Assembly (NCBI RefSeq): GCF_019578655.1
Contig: NC_063262.1
Location: 13,585,582-13,649,581, forward strand
Length of the DNA: 64,000 nucleotides
From: Ricinus communis
Lineage: Eukaryota; Streptophyta; Magnoliopsida; Malpighiales; Euphorbiaceae
Direction: 5' to 3'
Shown: piece by piece, positions 35,173 to 46,214 of the stretch
How the letters are laid out: each line of letters starts with the position of its first letter
How positions within the stretch are numbered: position 1 is the stretch's first letter
Translations under genes and position numbers: made by a program
Notes under the pieces: model-generated
Told to the model about the DNA's origin: nothing
The model's input: only the letters and a program-made list of their open reading frames with translations
The model's database searches: none

Positions 35173-36463
35173 GTGCGCCTCAAGGGAATCAAATTATTCA
35201 AGTTCAAATGGGACCAGAAGAAGCCATGGTTGTATGACCTGAAGAAGTTCATAGAAGACAGGGAGTTTCCAGAAGAAGCAACGACCAAGGAAAGGTATGT
35301 GTGGCGATTCCAAGCTAGGAATTACATCAACCATGAGGGAGTCCTGTATAAAAGAATGATATCGGTGTACAGCTCCGGTGTGTAACTAAAGCAAAAGCTC
35401 AGGTATTGGTGGAGGAAATACACAAAGGAGCATTTAGGCCTTTTATGAGTGGAATTGTGTTAACTAGGAAGATCATGTGACAAGACTATTACTGGTTAAC
35501 AATGGAGAAGCATTGTATCGCACTAGTGAGGAAATGCTGGGAGTGTCAGCTATACAATGACCTGAGTCACGTGCCTCCAACCAAACTACACAACTTGACG
35601 TCTCCTTGGCCTTTTACAACTTGGGGTATCGACATTATTGGAGAAATAAAGCCTCATTCGATTGGCCACAAGTTCATAGTCATAACCATTGATTATTTTT
35701 TGAAATGGGTCGAAGCCGAGTAGTTCACCACCGTAGGGGCAAGACAGACGGCCAGATTCATAGAGAAGGAACCCGATCTGCAAATACGAAGTCCCACATC
35801 ATGTTGTGATGGATAACAGGGTGCAATTCATAGGTGAGACAGCAGACCTGCTAATGGAGTACAAGATCAAGCATCACAGGTCTTCTCCGTATAAACCTTA
35901 AACAAATGGAGCAGTAGAGGCAGCCAACAAGAATCTAAAAAAGATACTCTCAAAGATGGTATAGAATCATAAGGACTAGTTATTTGGATTACCCTTTGCA
36001 CTTTGGGATATCGGACAATCGAGCGAACGTGACTAGGCGAACGACATACTCTATTTCTTATGGAACTAAGCGGTATTGCTGTTGATTTAGAATTGAAGTC
36101 TTTAAGAGTTGTATTGGAGGCGAAAATACCAAAATACTAATGGGCTGAGAAAAAATACCAACAACTGGCGTTGATTGATGAGAAAAGGATGGAAGCCCTA
36201 TACCACACGCAGTTGTATCAGAAAAGGATAGCTAGGGCGTTTAATAAGAAAGTAAAGCTAGGAAAGATTAGAGCTGGTGATCTAGTTCTGAAGCATACGA
36301 GGCCTACCATATTCGAGCCAAGAGGGAAGTTCAGGCCAAATTAGGAAGGACCGTACTTGGTCAAGAGGATTCTGCCTAGAGGTGCCGCTAAGATCTCAGA
36401 CATGGAGAGGAACGAGTTCATTGAGCCAATCAATATAGATCATCTTAGGAAATACCACGTGTG
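35173..36463 (+). pseudogene. Tat-lineage integrase
   Basis: 35173-35385 is the connection (WLYDLKKFIEDREFP). About 35395-35560 is the zinc-binding domain (LVRKCWECQLYND supplies the Cys pair). 35560-35723 opens the catalytic core with TTWGIDIIGEIKP, which includes the first Asp. Later core and chromatin-binding-end pieces appear in shifted frames to GNTTCEN near 36463 (TNGAVEAANKNLKKIL, about 35905). There are many stops in the last 700 bp. It covers the whole expected length, so the element was once full. Confidence 0.75.
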
Positions 36464-37310
36464 AAAATTGAAAATTAAAAAATAATAGAAAAATAGCCTG
36501 CTGATCGGAACACCTAAAAAGGCTAGTCAAACAAAAGTCATGACAAAAGAGAGAAAATAGTCAGCTAGAAAATTTAAAAAGACTAGCTCATAACAGGTGT
36601 TATGTCGTGAGAAATCAAAATGTTCCCATCTGGACTTTTATTGAATGAATAAAATTGTCTTGAATTGTTATCCAACACATGTATGTCTGTTTGTCAGTTT
36701 ACACACTAATTGAAAGAAAAGCAAAACTAAAAGTTTCAAGCAAAGTAAATGAGGTCTGAAAAGAAGCATAATTTTTATTTCTTCTTCACATCTGCATCCT
36801 TTGAATAGAGCAGCTAGTTCTTGAACCAAGCAAGGCTAAGGGAAATCAATATTTGAAGCAGCCAAATCCGAAAAAAGAAAAAGATAAAAAAAGAGCTAAG
36901 TTGAAAATCCCAAAGGGCGGCTTAGACAAAAGTTAAGGCAAAAGCATAAATAAATAGAAAATAGGTTTGGCTGCATGGCCTCCTTAGCACCCAAATTCAT
37001 TCAAAGACAAAGACAAAACATGAAGGCAATCCGAAAGGCAATACCTCTTATACCTTAAAAAATAAAGAGTCTACATGAAGGTTTTAGGCTTTACATACAT
37101 TCAGAAAAAGAAAAGTACAAGCACAGGGAAATCAAAAGCCAGAGTTCCCTTTCGGACTATCCATCTCATCGTCCAATTCAGCATCCATCTCCTAGGTCTA
37201 TAAGGATGACAGCTGGAGAGTCAGGGTATCAATCTGGTGTTGCTGAGCATCAAACCAATGCTGCTGATTGTCTAACTGCCCTTGCAATCCCTCATGATGT
37301 TTATTTAAAA
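36464..37310 (+). other. 3' untranslated region of the Tat element
   Basis: Purine-rich and AAAA-rich sequence after the integrase end, typical of the long 3' region in this lineage. No gene is seen. The expected 3' LTR (a copy of 27862-29990) is not found, so the element is truncated or recombined near 37310. Confidence 0.45.
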
Positions 37311-38470
37311 AAATTATTAGATTAGGTCATGGGTATAAAGTTAGCATTTTTAATATGACTTAGTAGCTTTAAATATTAAAGTTATCATTTTTTTGGTACG
37401 TTTAATGCCTTAAACATTACTTTAAGTGTTTAATGCCTTATTTGCATAATTAGTGGCATGAATAGGGTTAAACAAACATGTTGATTTTTTTTTCTTTTTA
37501 AATAGTTTAGCTTTAGGATTTGTGCATAAATTTTACATTTTTAATGTGGCTTAGCTTGTTAAAGTTAATTTCTTATGTGTTTGATGTTTAATTACTTTTT
37601 GTGAATCCAAAGCTAACTTTATTTTTTCATAATACAAGTTTGGTCATCGGGATTTAGCTTAATCCTCTTTAATGAGAATTTTCTTAGTGTAGATCTAATT
37701 TAAGTTTTTTGTGTTTTTATGTGCTTGAATGTGATTAGTACTAATTAGGATGTCAGTATTAGTTATTCCCTCTTTTTATTTATCAATTTAGTTTGTATCT
37801 CTTATTTATATCTTTCCTTTTCGATGGATTGGATTTAATTATAGTAGTATGATTAGATTTCACCCCATGTGCTAAAGGTAAAACCGGATTAGGTTAAATG
37901 ATTACTTCACATGCTCACTAAAAATAATCAATTCACCAAAGTGAGTTACCATGCCGTCCACTTTCATTCACTTGATTAACCTAAGATAAAATGAATCTGG
38001 CACTGAAAACTAAATTTAAATTGGTTCATCCTTCACATGTCAGATAAACTCTAAGGTACCAATGTACTTTTCTAGTTTTAGTGGCACCAATGTGCCTTCC
38101 CCTTTAGGTAGATATAGGTTAGTATTTTTTTCTCACCCATATCTATCTAAATAAGGATAAAAAAATGCCTTCATAAATAAAATGGATAGCAACCAAGCTA
38201 GGTTAGTTCAATTAGGAAAACCAAAAGCATAGAGTCTTAGTAGAGGTCGGACTCCACGTCCGACCGCATTGGGTGCCTAACCTTTTCAATGTGTACCTAA
38301 CTCTCTGAATTCAAATCTCTGTAATTAGAGGAGGGAGAATCCTAGTCTCACCGCGAGAAATCCGAGCTGTCATCCTTCGCCCCTCTCATTTCCTAATGAT
38401 TTCAAGTGGCGACCCTCTACCTTCTTCGGTGTCTGTGGTCATTACAGTTATCATGGTCCTCTAAGGTATC
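37311..38470 (+). repeat. Diverged Tat LTR-like fragment with primer-site trace
   Basis: T-rich sequence with a GC-richer end: GGTCGGACTCCACGTCCGACC (about 38245), GGGTGCCTAACC, then AAGTGGCGACC at about 38404-38414, where TGGCGAC would begin a tRNA-Arg primer site. It does not match the LTR at 27862-29990, so it comes from a different subfamily. The call is inferred from layout. Confidence 0.35.
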
Positions 38471-40162
38471 CTCTCTAACTTTTCTTTTCAAAAGGAGTCT
38501 AGTATGAACGAGCAACCTTTGGCATGGTGATGTAGTAGCATACCCCTTGGATCCAACCCTAAAAAGCTATGCTCACACATATATCACCAATTATTTAAAA
38601 TACATATAACTCATTTATTTCTTACGTTTTATATACCTAATTTAAATAAGAATTACATCTTAAGTTAAATATTCTTTCTTGAAAAGAAGGGATGTCAAAG
38701 TTATCTAATCTAACCTTTCATTTTTTTAAATGGAAGTAAACTTTATTAAGGGACCGCATTTGGTTCGATAAAGTACTCATCCAATAAAATAGATCTAAGA
38801 CTTTGCACTCGATTGTCTATCAAATCATTAGTTTAATTATATTTAAATATTAAGGGATGTGCAAATATACATGGAATGATTATGTGACAATTTAAAAGAA
38901 TGCTCACTCGATTCCTCTATCAAACCTTAGTTGTTAACATAATAATTTTAGAACATCACTCGATTCCTCTATCAAACCTTAGTTGTTAACATAATAATTT
39001 TAGAACATTCAAATTTTTGCATGCTTTGGCAATTTTGTATAATCCTTTGGACTATTGATTCAAGGACTTAATTGTAAGGTAAAGGTGAATAGTAAATAAA
39101 ATAAACTAAAAATTGAAATAATAAAAGCAAATAATAGTACAAAAAGAAGAAACATATGGATAATTAGATGACTATTATCTGAATAAGAGTAAAAGTAATT
39201 GACTATGAAAGTACATAATAGACATCCAAGAAGGAAAAATACAAAAAAGTGTCATGCGGTGCGCTATTGCACTTTCCACCTTTTAAAGTTCAGCCTGTTG
39301 AATTTCTCTGATTTCTCTCCATGATTTATAGAAACTGAAACAGGAACATCAAGGGAAAGTACTTGAGTTCCAACAACTTCAATCATAGCACTTGACTTTG
39401 AAGTATTTTTCATTTTTAAAAATAAATAATAAATTTAGGATCACCAAATTTGCATCCTAAATATACTAAAATATATATTCATAATATAGTTTATAATAAG
39501 CAAATAAGAACGGAGTCCTTAGGTCGTCCTTTTTCAGTAATATGTCTAAAAAATCTGTTTTAAGATTGTTAGTAATAATATATAAAACATAAATAGATGC
39601 TAAAATTACAAGGATTATAAGGACATTAATATACAAATATATGGATAACAAAGTAATAAAACCAGACACAAATGTAAGAAAAAATAGGACGCCATTAATA
39701 TGAGAATTTCTAAATTCAAACAGAGACATCAAAGCATAAATTTTGGCACACCAACATAACGAGATCAAGACACCAGTGAAGATAAATTAGAATATCAGAA
39801 GTTTGAGGCTTGTGTATCACAATCTCCTTAAAATAGATTCGCCCTTCACCGTTGATGTGTGAGGATGATATGATGTTCAGGATACAACGAATCAACACAG
39901 TTAATGAACACCACAACAACTGTACCAGTGAACTTAAAGTATGTTTGAGCTTTATCATACTTAAAAGCAAGAAAAAGAAGATAGGAGGATCTATTTTTTG
40001 CCCCTTGAATAAAAGAAATATGGATGATATATATAGAGAATGACTAATGTAGGGAAATGGCATTTGACATATCTTAAAACCTTTGATATATCATGATTAG
40101 TTATAATTAATCTATGATCTTTGGCAATACCATGATTAATTCATTATTAATCCACGACATTT
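38471..40162. other. AT-rich intergenic sequence
   Basis: No supported gene. Hydrophobic open frames at 39466-40063 (minus) are AT-driven. The one clear structure is the 52-bp tandem duplication at 38905-39008. Confidence 0.5.
38905..39008. repeat. Perfect 52-bp tandem duplication
   Basis: Two identical 52-bp units, CACTCGATTCCTCTATCAAA through TTTTAGAACAT, are joined head to tail (38905-38956, 38957-39008). Zero differences imply a recent event. Confidence 0.97.
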
Positions 40163-40785
40163 GATACAGCCTGTGTCCGGACCTAGAGAAAAGATCCCTA
40201 TTCATTCTTTTCCAATTGTAGCCGAGAGCTGCTCATTCCAATGATTCTCATACTGTAAACTCAAGGCAAGATAAATCCTCAAACTAAGATCGTATAGAGG
40301 CACCTTTGCCATGAGAGGTCTTTGTGCTCTTTTGGATTCTTATAGCCGAGTTAGTCCTTTTGAATCATAGAAGAACAGATCGTGCAAGCAAATAGCTCAT
40401 AGCCAATGGATCGAGAGGAAGAGATGAAAAGTTTAGAAAGCCATGAGAGGAATATTATATTGATAGATGAAAGGAAAAACTTGCTTACTTCCATTACTCT
40501 CGACTTCTCTTTATATAGAGGAGCCTAAATACAACAAGACAGAAAAGATAAGGTGGGAATCTTATCTTTTTAACATGTCTTCCTAAGAAGAAAAGATGAG
40601 ATTTCCCACTTATAAAAGGATAAGACCTATCCTCTAAAAGATAGATAATAATACACTTACATATCACATGCAGAAAAGCAGAAAATAATACACCTAATAA
40701 GACAAAAAAGATAAGATTGGAATCTCATCTTTTTTCATCTTTACATTTTGAATTATGGAGGAGAGGTATAGTCTTTATTGCCAGC
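40163..40785 (-). promoter_or_regulatory. Endogenous pararetrovirus promoter and leader region
   Basis: On the minus strand, downstream of the last viral ORF, a TATA box TCTATATAAAG lies at 40508-40519, followed by about 350 bp of leader with short upstream AUGs. Upstream of the TATA box are two imperfect palindromes with GATAAG/CTTATC arms (40543-40570 and 40704-40735). In caulimovirids the circular genome places the pregenomic promoter and leader in this region between last and first ORF, so the position fits. The distal 48 bp (40163-40210) match part of ORF1 in inverted orientation. Confidence 0.6.
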
Positions 40786-41589
40786 TCACGGACCACTATC
40801 ATCGTCCATGGGTTGAGAATCTTTCATAATGGCATCTTTCTGTTCAGTGGTCAGACTTAGATCATCTAGTGGGGTCGGCAGTATAGGTAAAGTGGATTGT
40901 TCAATAATGGAGTGTTCAGTCCATAGATGTCCATTGTAAGTGCAGACAAGTGGTGTAGAAACATTGGTCCTTCCTAAATCATTTCTTAGTTGTAGAGTGA
41001 GCCTCAAATCCCTTGTTGTTGGGGGAGGAGCAAGATGTAAGGGCATTTCAATTGTTCTCCAATAATGAAAGATGTTTTGGATCGCATAAGTGTCTTTTGA
41101 GAGCTTAAAGTAAGGCCTGTAAAGAATATAGATGGCATGATATCCTGAAGCCTTGAAGTCATTATCTGTGAACAATTTATTTTCATGAATGATTTTGAGG
41201 AGATCCTTTTTCCATTGGTATGGAATTTTGAACCAAGTGAGATATTTCCATGGATATGTTCATGCATTTGTATTAATATTGAAGAAGTATAGGAGGTCCA
41301 CGACTGGTACTTCTATAGCATGATAACAAACTGTGGAAAGACACCATAGAAACCATAATTCACTTTCAATTTGTGGATGGGTAGGAGAAAGGTGATAGAT
41401 TAAGCACCAAGGATAATCTAGATAAAAGAAATTGGGTTGGATGGGTAGTGAGAAAGTCTGTTGGATGGTTACCAAATAATGAAACATCATATTTTTGGCA
41501 AAATTGTTGACCTGTTTAGTTGTGAGATTTGTGGGAAGGTCTGGTGGTTAGGGAGGTTGCAGAGGGTTTTTTGAGGACGAAGAGGCCAT
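40786..41589 (-). pseudogene. Pararetrovirus ORF2 (function unknown)
   Basis: One frame of 268 codons from ATG at 41589 (MASSSSKNPLQPP) to a stop at 40786. It is interrupted by two in-frame stops, at codon 14 (about 41548) and at 41260-41262. The start overlaps the last 14 codons of ORF1 in another frame. The product would be tryptophan- and tyrosine-rich in the middle (WFLWCLSTVCYHA) with an acidic C-terminus (DDLSLTTEQKDAIMK...MDDDSGP). A second ORF after a long polyprotein ORF is known in florendoviruses, where its role is not established. No domain is recognised. Confidence 0.6.
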
Positions 41590-42204
41590 GAAGATTATCG
41601 AAAGATTAACTGTTGAGGTGAGGAGGACAATAGGTTGGTGTTTTGGTTGTGGCTTTGACAGTCTGGATAAGAAATCTGGGATGAGGTTTCTTGTTCCTTT
41701 TATATGCTGAACTTCAAAATCATATATGCTAAACCATGATTTTAATCTCAATAATTGAGGTTCCGAGTAAGGTCTTTTGGTTGGATTCAAGGATTTTTGA
41801 AATGAAGAATTATCCATTCGAACCAAGAAGTGTTGACCAATCAGGAAAAACTCAAACTTTTTTATCCCGTGATTTGATTGCCGAATCTCTTTATATGTTG
41901 AATGGTAATGCCTTTCCGATGGAAAAAATTGTCCTGATGCATAATCACATAGTTGTTCCTTGTTATTAAGATTTTCAAGAAGAATTACCCCCCATGCATG
42001 ATCAGATACGTCAGTCTGTAGGATAAGATGTCCTGTAGACGGAATGGTAAGGGGTGGAGGATTGTGAGCCAATTCTTTTAGTCTCTTGACAAATTTGTCT
42101 ATTCTACATTCCTGAGGGGAGGGTCCTTTTGAGCATTTTGGAAAGATGACATGTGTAACTGGATAGGTGTGGTATGGCTTCCCTGACATAGTTGAGTATC
42201 CCAA
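41548..42204 (-). pseudogene. Pararetrovirus RNase H domain (end of ORF1)
   Basis: The frame 42204-41548 is the C-terminal part of the viral polyprotein. LILQTDVSDHAWGVIL carries the first catalytic Asp, with ERHYHSTYKEI supplying the Glu. FLVRMDNSSF is followed near the end by HIKGTRNLIPDFLSRL. This is the RNase H that removes RNA from the RNA-DNA hybrid during viral reverse transcription. It lies in a different frame from the RT segment upstream, so at least one frameshift separates them. The last 14 codons overlap ORF2. Confidence 0.85.
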
Positions 42205-42960
42205 GAAATTGCTGGATTTGCTTTATAGAGAGATTCTCATCTGGAAAGTAATCAAGCTCTTTTGTCAAGTGTGGACCATACATGTATTGGCCGTCTTTAA
42301 AATGCATGCCAAGGAACTCTATCTCTTGCTGGCCAATAATACTCTTTTTCTCTGAAAGCATGATTCCATACTTTTGGATGATAGCAAGGAATTGTTTCAG
42401 AAGTTGATGATGTTCCTCAGCTGTCTTTGAGAATAAGAGAATGTCATCAATGTAGATAAGGGAGGAGTAAAGGATAGGCCCAAAGATTTCTATCATTGTT
42501 TTTTGGAACTGAGAAGGGGCTGTTTTGAGCCCAAAAGGCATGACTGTCCATTGATATTGGGCGTTTGGGATACAAAAAGCTGTTTTGTATCTTTCTGAGG
42601 GATGGATACCCAATTGCCAAAAATCCAGCCTTGAGATCAAATTTTGAATAGAATTGGACCTTTTGAATGTGGACTTTTAGGTTCGAAATGCGAGGAAGAG
42701 GAAATTTTTTGTCTTGCAAAAAATGATTCAGAGGCTTGTAATCAATAACAAGTCTCTTTTTCCCCCTTAGCTTTTCAGATCTTTTTTCCACATAAAAGGC
42801 TTGACAGGCCATTGTGAGGTTGTGGGCTCGATGAGGCCTTGTTGTAGCATAGTCGGACATTCCGATCTGGCAAGGGCTAGATCTGTAGGAGACATTCCTA
42901 GATGGGTGGCTTTTGTTGGGTTGATATCTTCATTGAGCTTGAAAGGAAGGCTGATATAGA
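42104..42960 (-). pseudogene. Pararetrovirus reverse transcriptase domain
   Basis: The domain starts near 42950 (MSPTDLALARSECPTMLQQG). Fingers and palm are split over two frames by a frameshift near 42640: KKRLVIDYKPLNHFLQDKKF in one; RLDFWQLGIHPSERYKTAF, VMPFGLKTAPSQFQ and the active-site segment LIYIDDILLFS in the other. The YIDD catalytic box is intact. Downstream EIEFLGMHFKDGQY and the connection follow. The sequence is of caulimovirid rather than Gypsy type, judged by company with a movement protein and by absence of an integrase. It has in-frame stops and cannot yield an intact enzyme. Confidence 0.87.
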
Positions 42961-42973
42961 ACTGGGGATTTTT

Positions 42974-43500
42974 TCACAAGGGTAGAGGGTGTTGAAAATG
43001 TGAATGGGATTCTAGACAAAAAGGAAGGAATTTTTCCTTGTATTGCAGGAATGGTGGTTCTATGTCTGCTATAGTGAACAGATTCGATGTATCTGTGTAT
43101 GGACGAAATTGCCTCTTGAACTTTATTCCATTGGGAAGAATTTGAAGCCTTTGAGCTTGATGATAAACATCAAAACCTATTAAGAGGTCTTTGTTTGGGA
43201 GATCTGAGCCAATGATGTGCGTCCATACCACACAATCAGGAAAGAACTGTATTCCGATTTTTTATTTTGTGATCAGGGTAGTCTTGAAAGTTTGGCCATT
43301 TGCTGCTCTGAAGAACTGAGTATGAGATTTCCAGTATTCAGATGGGAGGACTTCAAGATTCATCATGCTTCTTTGAGCTCCAGTGTCAAAGAAAGCTATA
43401 ACTGGAACAGGTTTTGCATACCTTGAAGGCAAGACTTGTATAGGAACATAAGGAACTGGAGGAATCTTAGTAGCAAGTTGAGATAATTCAGGAACTGGAA
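42974..43500 (-). pseudogene. Pararetrovirus aspartic protease domain
   Basis: The active-site motif VIAFFDTGAQRSMMN (Asp-Thr-Gly-Ala) begins near 43411 and continues through YWKSHTQFFRAANGQTFK. A stop at about 43262 interrupts it, and the same frame resumes to 42974 with DLLIGFDVYHQAQRL, the second conserved part of the fold. In caulimovirids this domain processes the polyprotein. It directly follows the coat-protein acidic tail in the same frame. Confidence 0.82.
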
Positions 43501-45844
43501 ATGGAGAAAAAGGGTACTGCATCACATTTGTCAGAATGTCCTTCTCTTCTTTGGAGGAGAGATTAATCATTAAGATTGGAATTTCATTATCATCAGAATC
43601 TGAAGAGGACTCTTCTGAAGATTCGGTGGAGTCTGAATATTCTTCTTTTATTCCAAAGAGACTTTCTGGAGTGAGATCGTCTTGTTCTGACAATATATCT
43701 TCTTCAAATGAATCTGGTAGAGACATAGACATACTGACTTGCTGTATTATTCTTGCTGACTTTTTCGGATTTTGAGGGCAATCCTTAGCATAATGCCCTT
43801 TCTTTCGGCAGATGTAGCATCTGTCTGATTTGTGGCCTTGATTCCTCTTTTTTCGAAAGTATCTGAATCTTTTTGTATGTGGCCTTTTTCCTCTGAATTC
43901 TTTGCTTCTGCTGCGAGGGTATTTTTGGAAATGGTGTTTGATTTTCTTTTTATGACTGGAGCAGACACAATTGGAGGCCTTGCATTTAATTTTGAGGTGG
44001 CTTTTGTTACAGGCTTCTTGAACAATCAAATCTCGTTGAGATAGTCTTCTGAACAATTCTTGCTAGTCACATAATCTCTTGATAGAGGAGAGAGTGAACT
44101 GCCAGATTTCTCCAAGAGTAATGGAGGTAACCGGCTTCTTTGTTGCGGCGATCATGTTGTTGACTTCTGGTTGTATTTCATCTGGTAATGAGGTTATGAA
44201 AGTATATTTCAATGAATCATCGCCGTCGTGCCCTCTAATGACACAATATAATTTGGACATGGCAGAATAATGTCTTTCCAGATCCTTAGTCTTCAACGAA
44301 CAACATTTTCGATCAAAGTGTTCTTGTTTTTATTGTCGTATAATGAGATCATAACTTCCAAGGAACTGATTATGGAGGACTGTGACCGCAGTTGATGGAG
44401 TTGGCAAAGTCACAAATTGGAGTCTGGTATATTCAGGCTGTGACTGGAACCAATCCCTTAAACTGCTTATGAATCTCGTGACAAATTCAGCAAGAACCTT
44501 TTTAAGTGTGGCACCATCAAAAGTCATTTGAAGATCAATCCATGCCAAAAATTCAGAAAGCTCATCTCTCCATTTTGATGGAGGCAAATTATCAAAGGTA
44601 AACCAAGGTCCCATGCCAGTTGTCGGTTTTGACCTTGGGTATGAAGCTCCAGTAGGAACAAAATATGACTGTGCATCCTCTGTGCCATCTTCAGGCTCCA
44701 CTACTTCTGGATTGGGTTCAGTAGTAGAAGTGTTCATGAGAATTTCTGTGATATCAGCCATCTCAGAGGTATTTGAAGAAGAATCAGAATCATAAGGGCT
44801 GATTAGTGATTGGTCTGGCAATTTATTTTCTTTAGAGATTGGAGGATGAGTTATTTTCTTTTGTTGGGTTATGGTGCCTTTTGGGTAGAGATGTGAGAAA
44901 GTACCAAAGGGTTGATAAAGAGTTCCTTCTTGTTCTGGCTGTGGGAGGAAAGGAAATGCAGAATAGTATGAGGGAGCAATTGCAGAAGATGTAGAAGCTG
45001 CTGATGTAAAGGAAGGGATTGTAGAAGATTGATCTTTTCTAAGGTCATGTTCAATTTGATCAATCTACCTTTTGAGCCTTGTAATTTCTTTTTCCTTCTG
45101 GATGAAAGCTGGTGTAATCGGTTGGGGAACTCGAAGCTCTCTATCCAAGGCTTGATATCTAGCGGTTAGAGAAGAATATAGTTGGAGTACTTCTTGAGAG
45201 AAGGTATCCAACTTCTGGTCCAACTTGTGAGCCAAATGGAAAGCCTAATCTAATTTTCCATCTATCTTCTTTAAATAAGAATTCTGAACTATGGAATTAG
45301 AAGTCTGCCAATTTAGTACTTCTTCTGGTGGAGTGAGAAGCTCTATGGATCCTGATGGAGTAATCCTTGAGGGGAGGATCTCCGATCTTTTATTTTCGGA
45401 CTTCCTTAGGGGAGGGAAATCTTCAGGCTGGAACATGAAACAGCTTTGGATTGTCTGAGGTGGTTGGATTGCTGGTAAATCAGAGTGAATCTCCTGTCTA
45501 CAAGTAGTAGAAGGCTTCTGCCCAAAAATAATTCCCTTTTGAGCCAAAAGTATCTTCATCTCATCAAAGGTGATGTCAAGGACAGTCTTTCCTTCTTTTG
45601 CAAGAAGTTCTAAGGCTTCCTTATACATAGGAAGAGGAGATTTATCCTGTTTTTTTTTATTTTTTGTGGATGCCAATCCAAGGACCGTTTGGATCTCAGT
45701 CATCTGGCCTTGGTTCCGTGACTGAACACGGAGTTTCTGGAGACATGACTCTTGGAGTTTTCTTAGAGTGTTGAAAACATGGTTCAGCAAAATCGAGATC
45801 ATCTCTGCAGGTGCATCCTGATTTACACATTCCTGGGTCAACAT
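43501..45844 (-). pseudogene. Pararetrovirus coat protein region
   Basis: Frame 45844 to 43262 is open except for stops near 45247, 45081, 44330 and 44063. From the N-terminal side come a segment with predicted helix and coiled coil (about 45240-45080, ITRLKR), a low-complexity linker, an acidic patch (SDSSSNTSEMADITE, about 44800) and a capsid-like core (44620-44060, WFTFDNLPPSKWRDELSEFL). Then come a basic stretch (about 43980-43840) and a zinc knuckle CYICRKKGHYAKDC (CX2CX4HX4C, about 43816). A Ser/Glu/Asp-rich tail (43740-43560) follows. Basic stretch plus knuckle plus acidic tail is the usual caulimovirid coat-protein signature. Confidence 0.78.
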
Positions 45845-45896
45845 CCTAGATGAAGTGTCCCTTAATCCTAGCAGTATAGATATAATATCCAGAGGA

Positions 45897-46199
45897 CTAA
45901 AAAGAATGAATAGGGATCTTTTCTCTAGGTTCGGACACAGGCTGTATCATCGATGCCTGGAAGATAAAAGGAGCAGAAGAAGATTCTTCCGTTTTTGTGA
46001 AAATTATTTTTACAGTATCATCCTTTTGGGTGACAAAGAGAGGGTCAGTAGCCTGAACAGGCTTGGCTTGAGATGCCTGGAGCTTCTCATAATTGGTCAC
46101 CCATTCAGTTGGGATTAATTTTTGCAGATCTTCTCTTTCTAGCTGCCTTGGGGCCTGGACTATTGTAAGGATTTGGCCAGAGTCAGCCATAATAAACAA
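45897..46199 (-). pseudogene. Pararetrovirus polyprotein segment between movement and coat proteins
   Basis: This is in the same frame as the movement protein, after one stop (46215). It contains QLEREDLQKLIPTEWVTNYE, a helical segment, then a Thr/Ser-rich stretch to a stop at 45897. Downstream coding resumes in another frame at 45844, so a break lies between. The final 16 codons are the part repeated in inverted orientation at 40163-40210. Confidence 0.55.
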
Positions 46200-46214
46200 A
46201 GCATCAGAGAAGGC

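Noticed and set aside
39466..40063. Hydrophobic minus-strand frames resembling membrane proteins
   Set aside because: AT-rich DNA gives Leu/Ile/Phe-rich frames by chance; no start context, partner or domain supports them.
44869..45063. Leu/Ser-rich minus-strand open frame
   Set aside because: It is a shadow. The frame that continues the viral coat-protein region runs through the same bases in another phase with a better-supported coiled-coil and linker.
45855..46118. Plus-strand 87-codon open frame across the viral ORF
   Set aside because: It is antisense to the viral polyprotein segment and has no recognisable domain.
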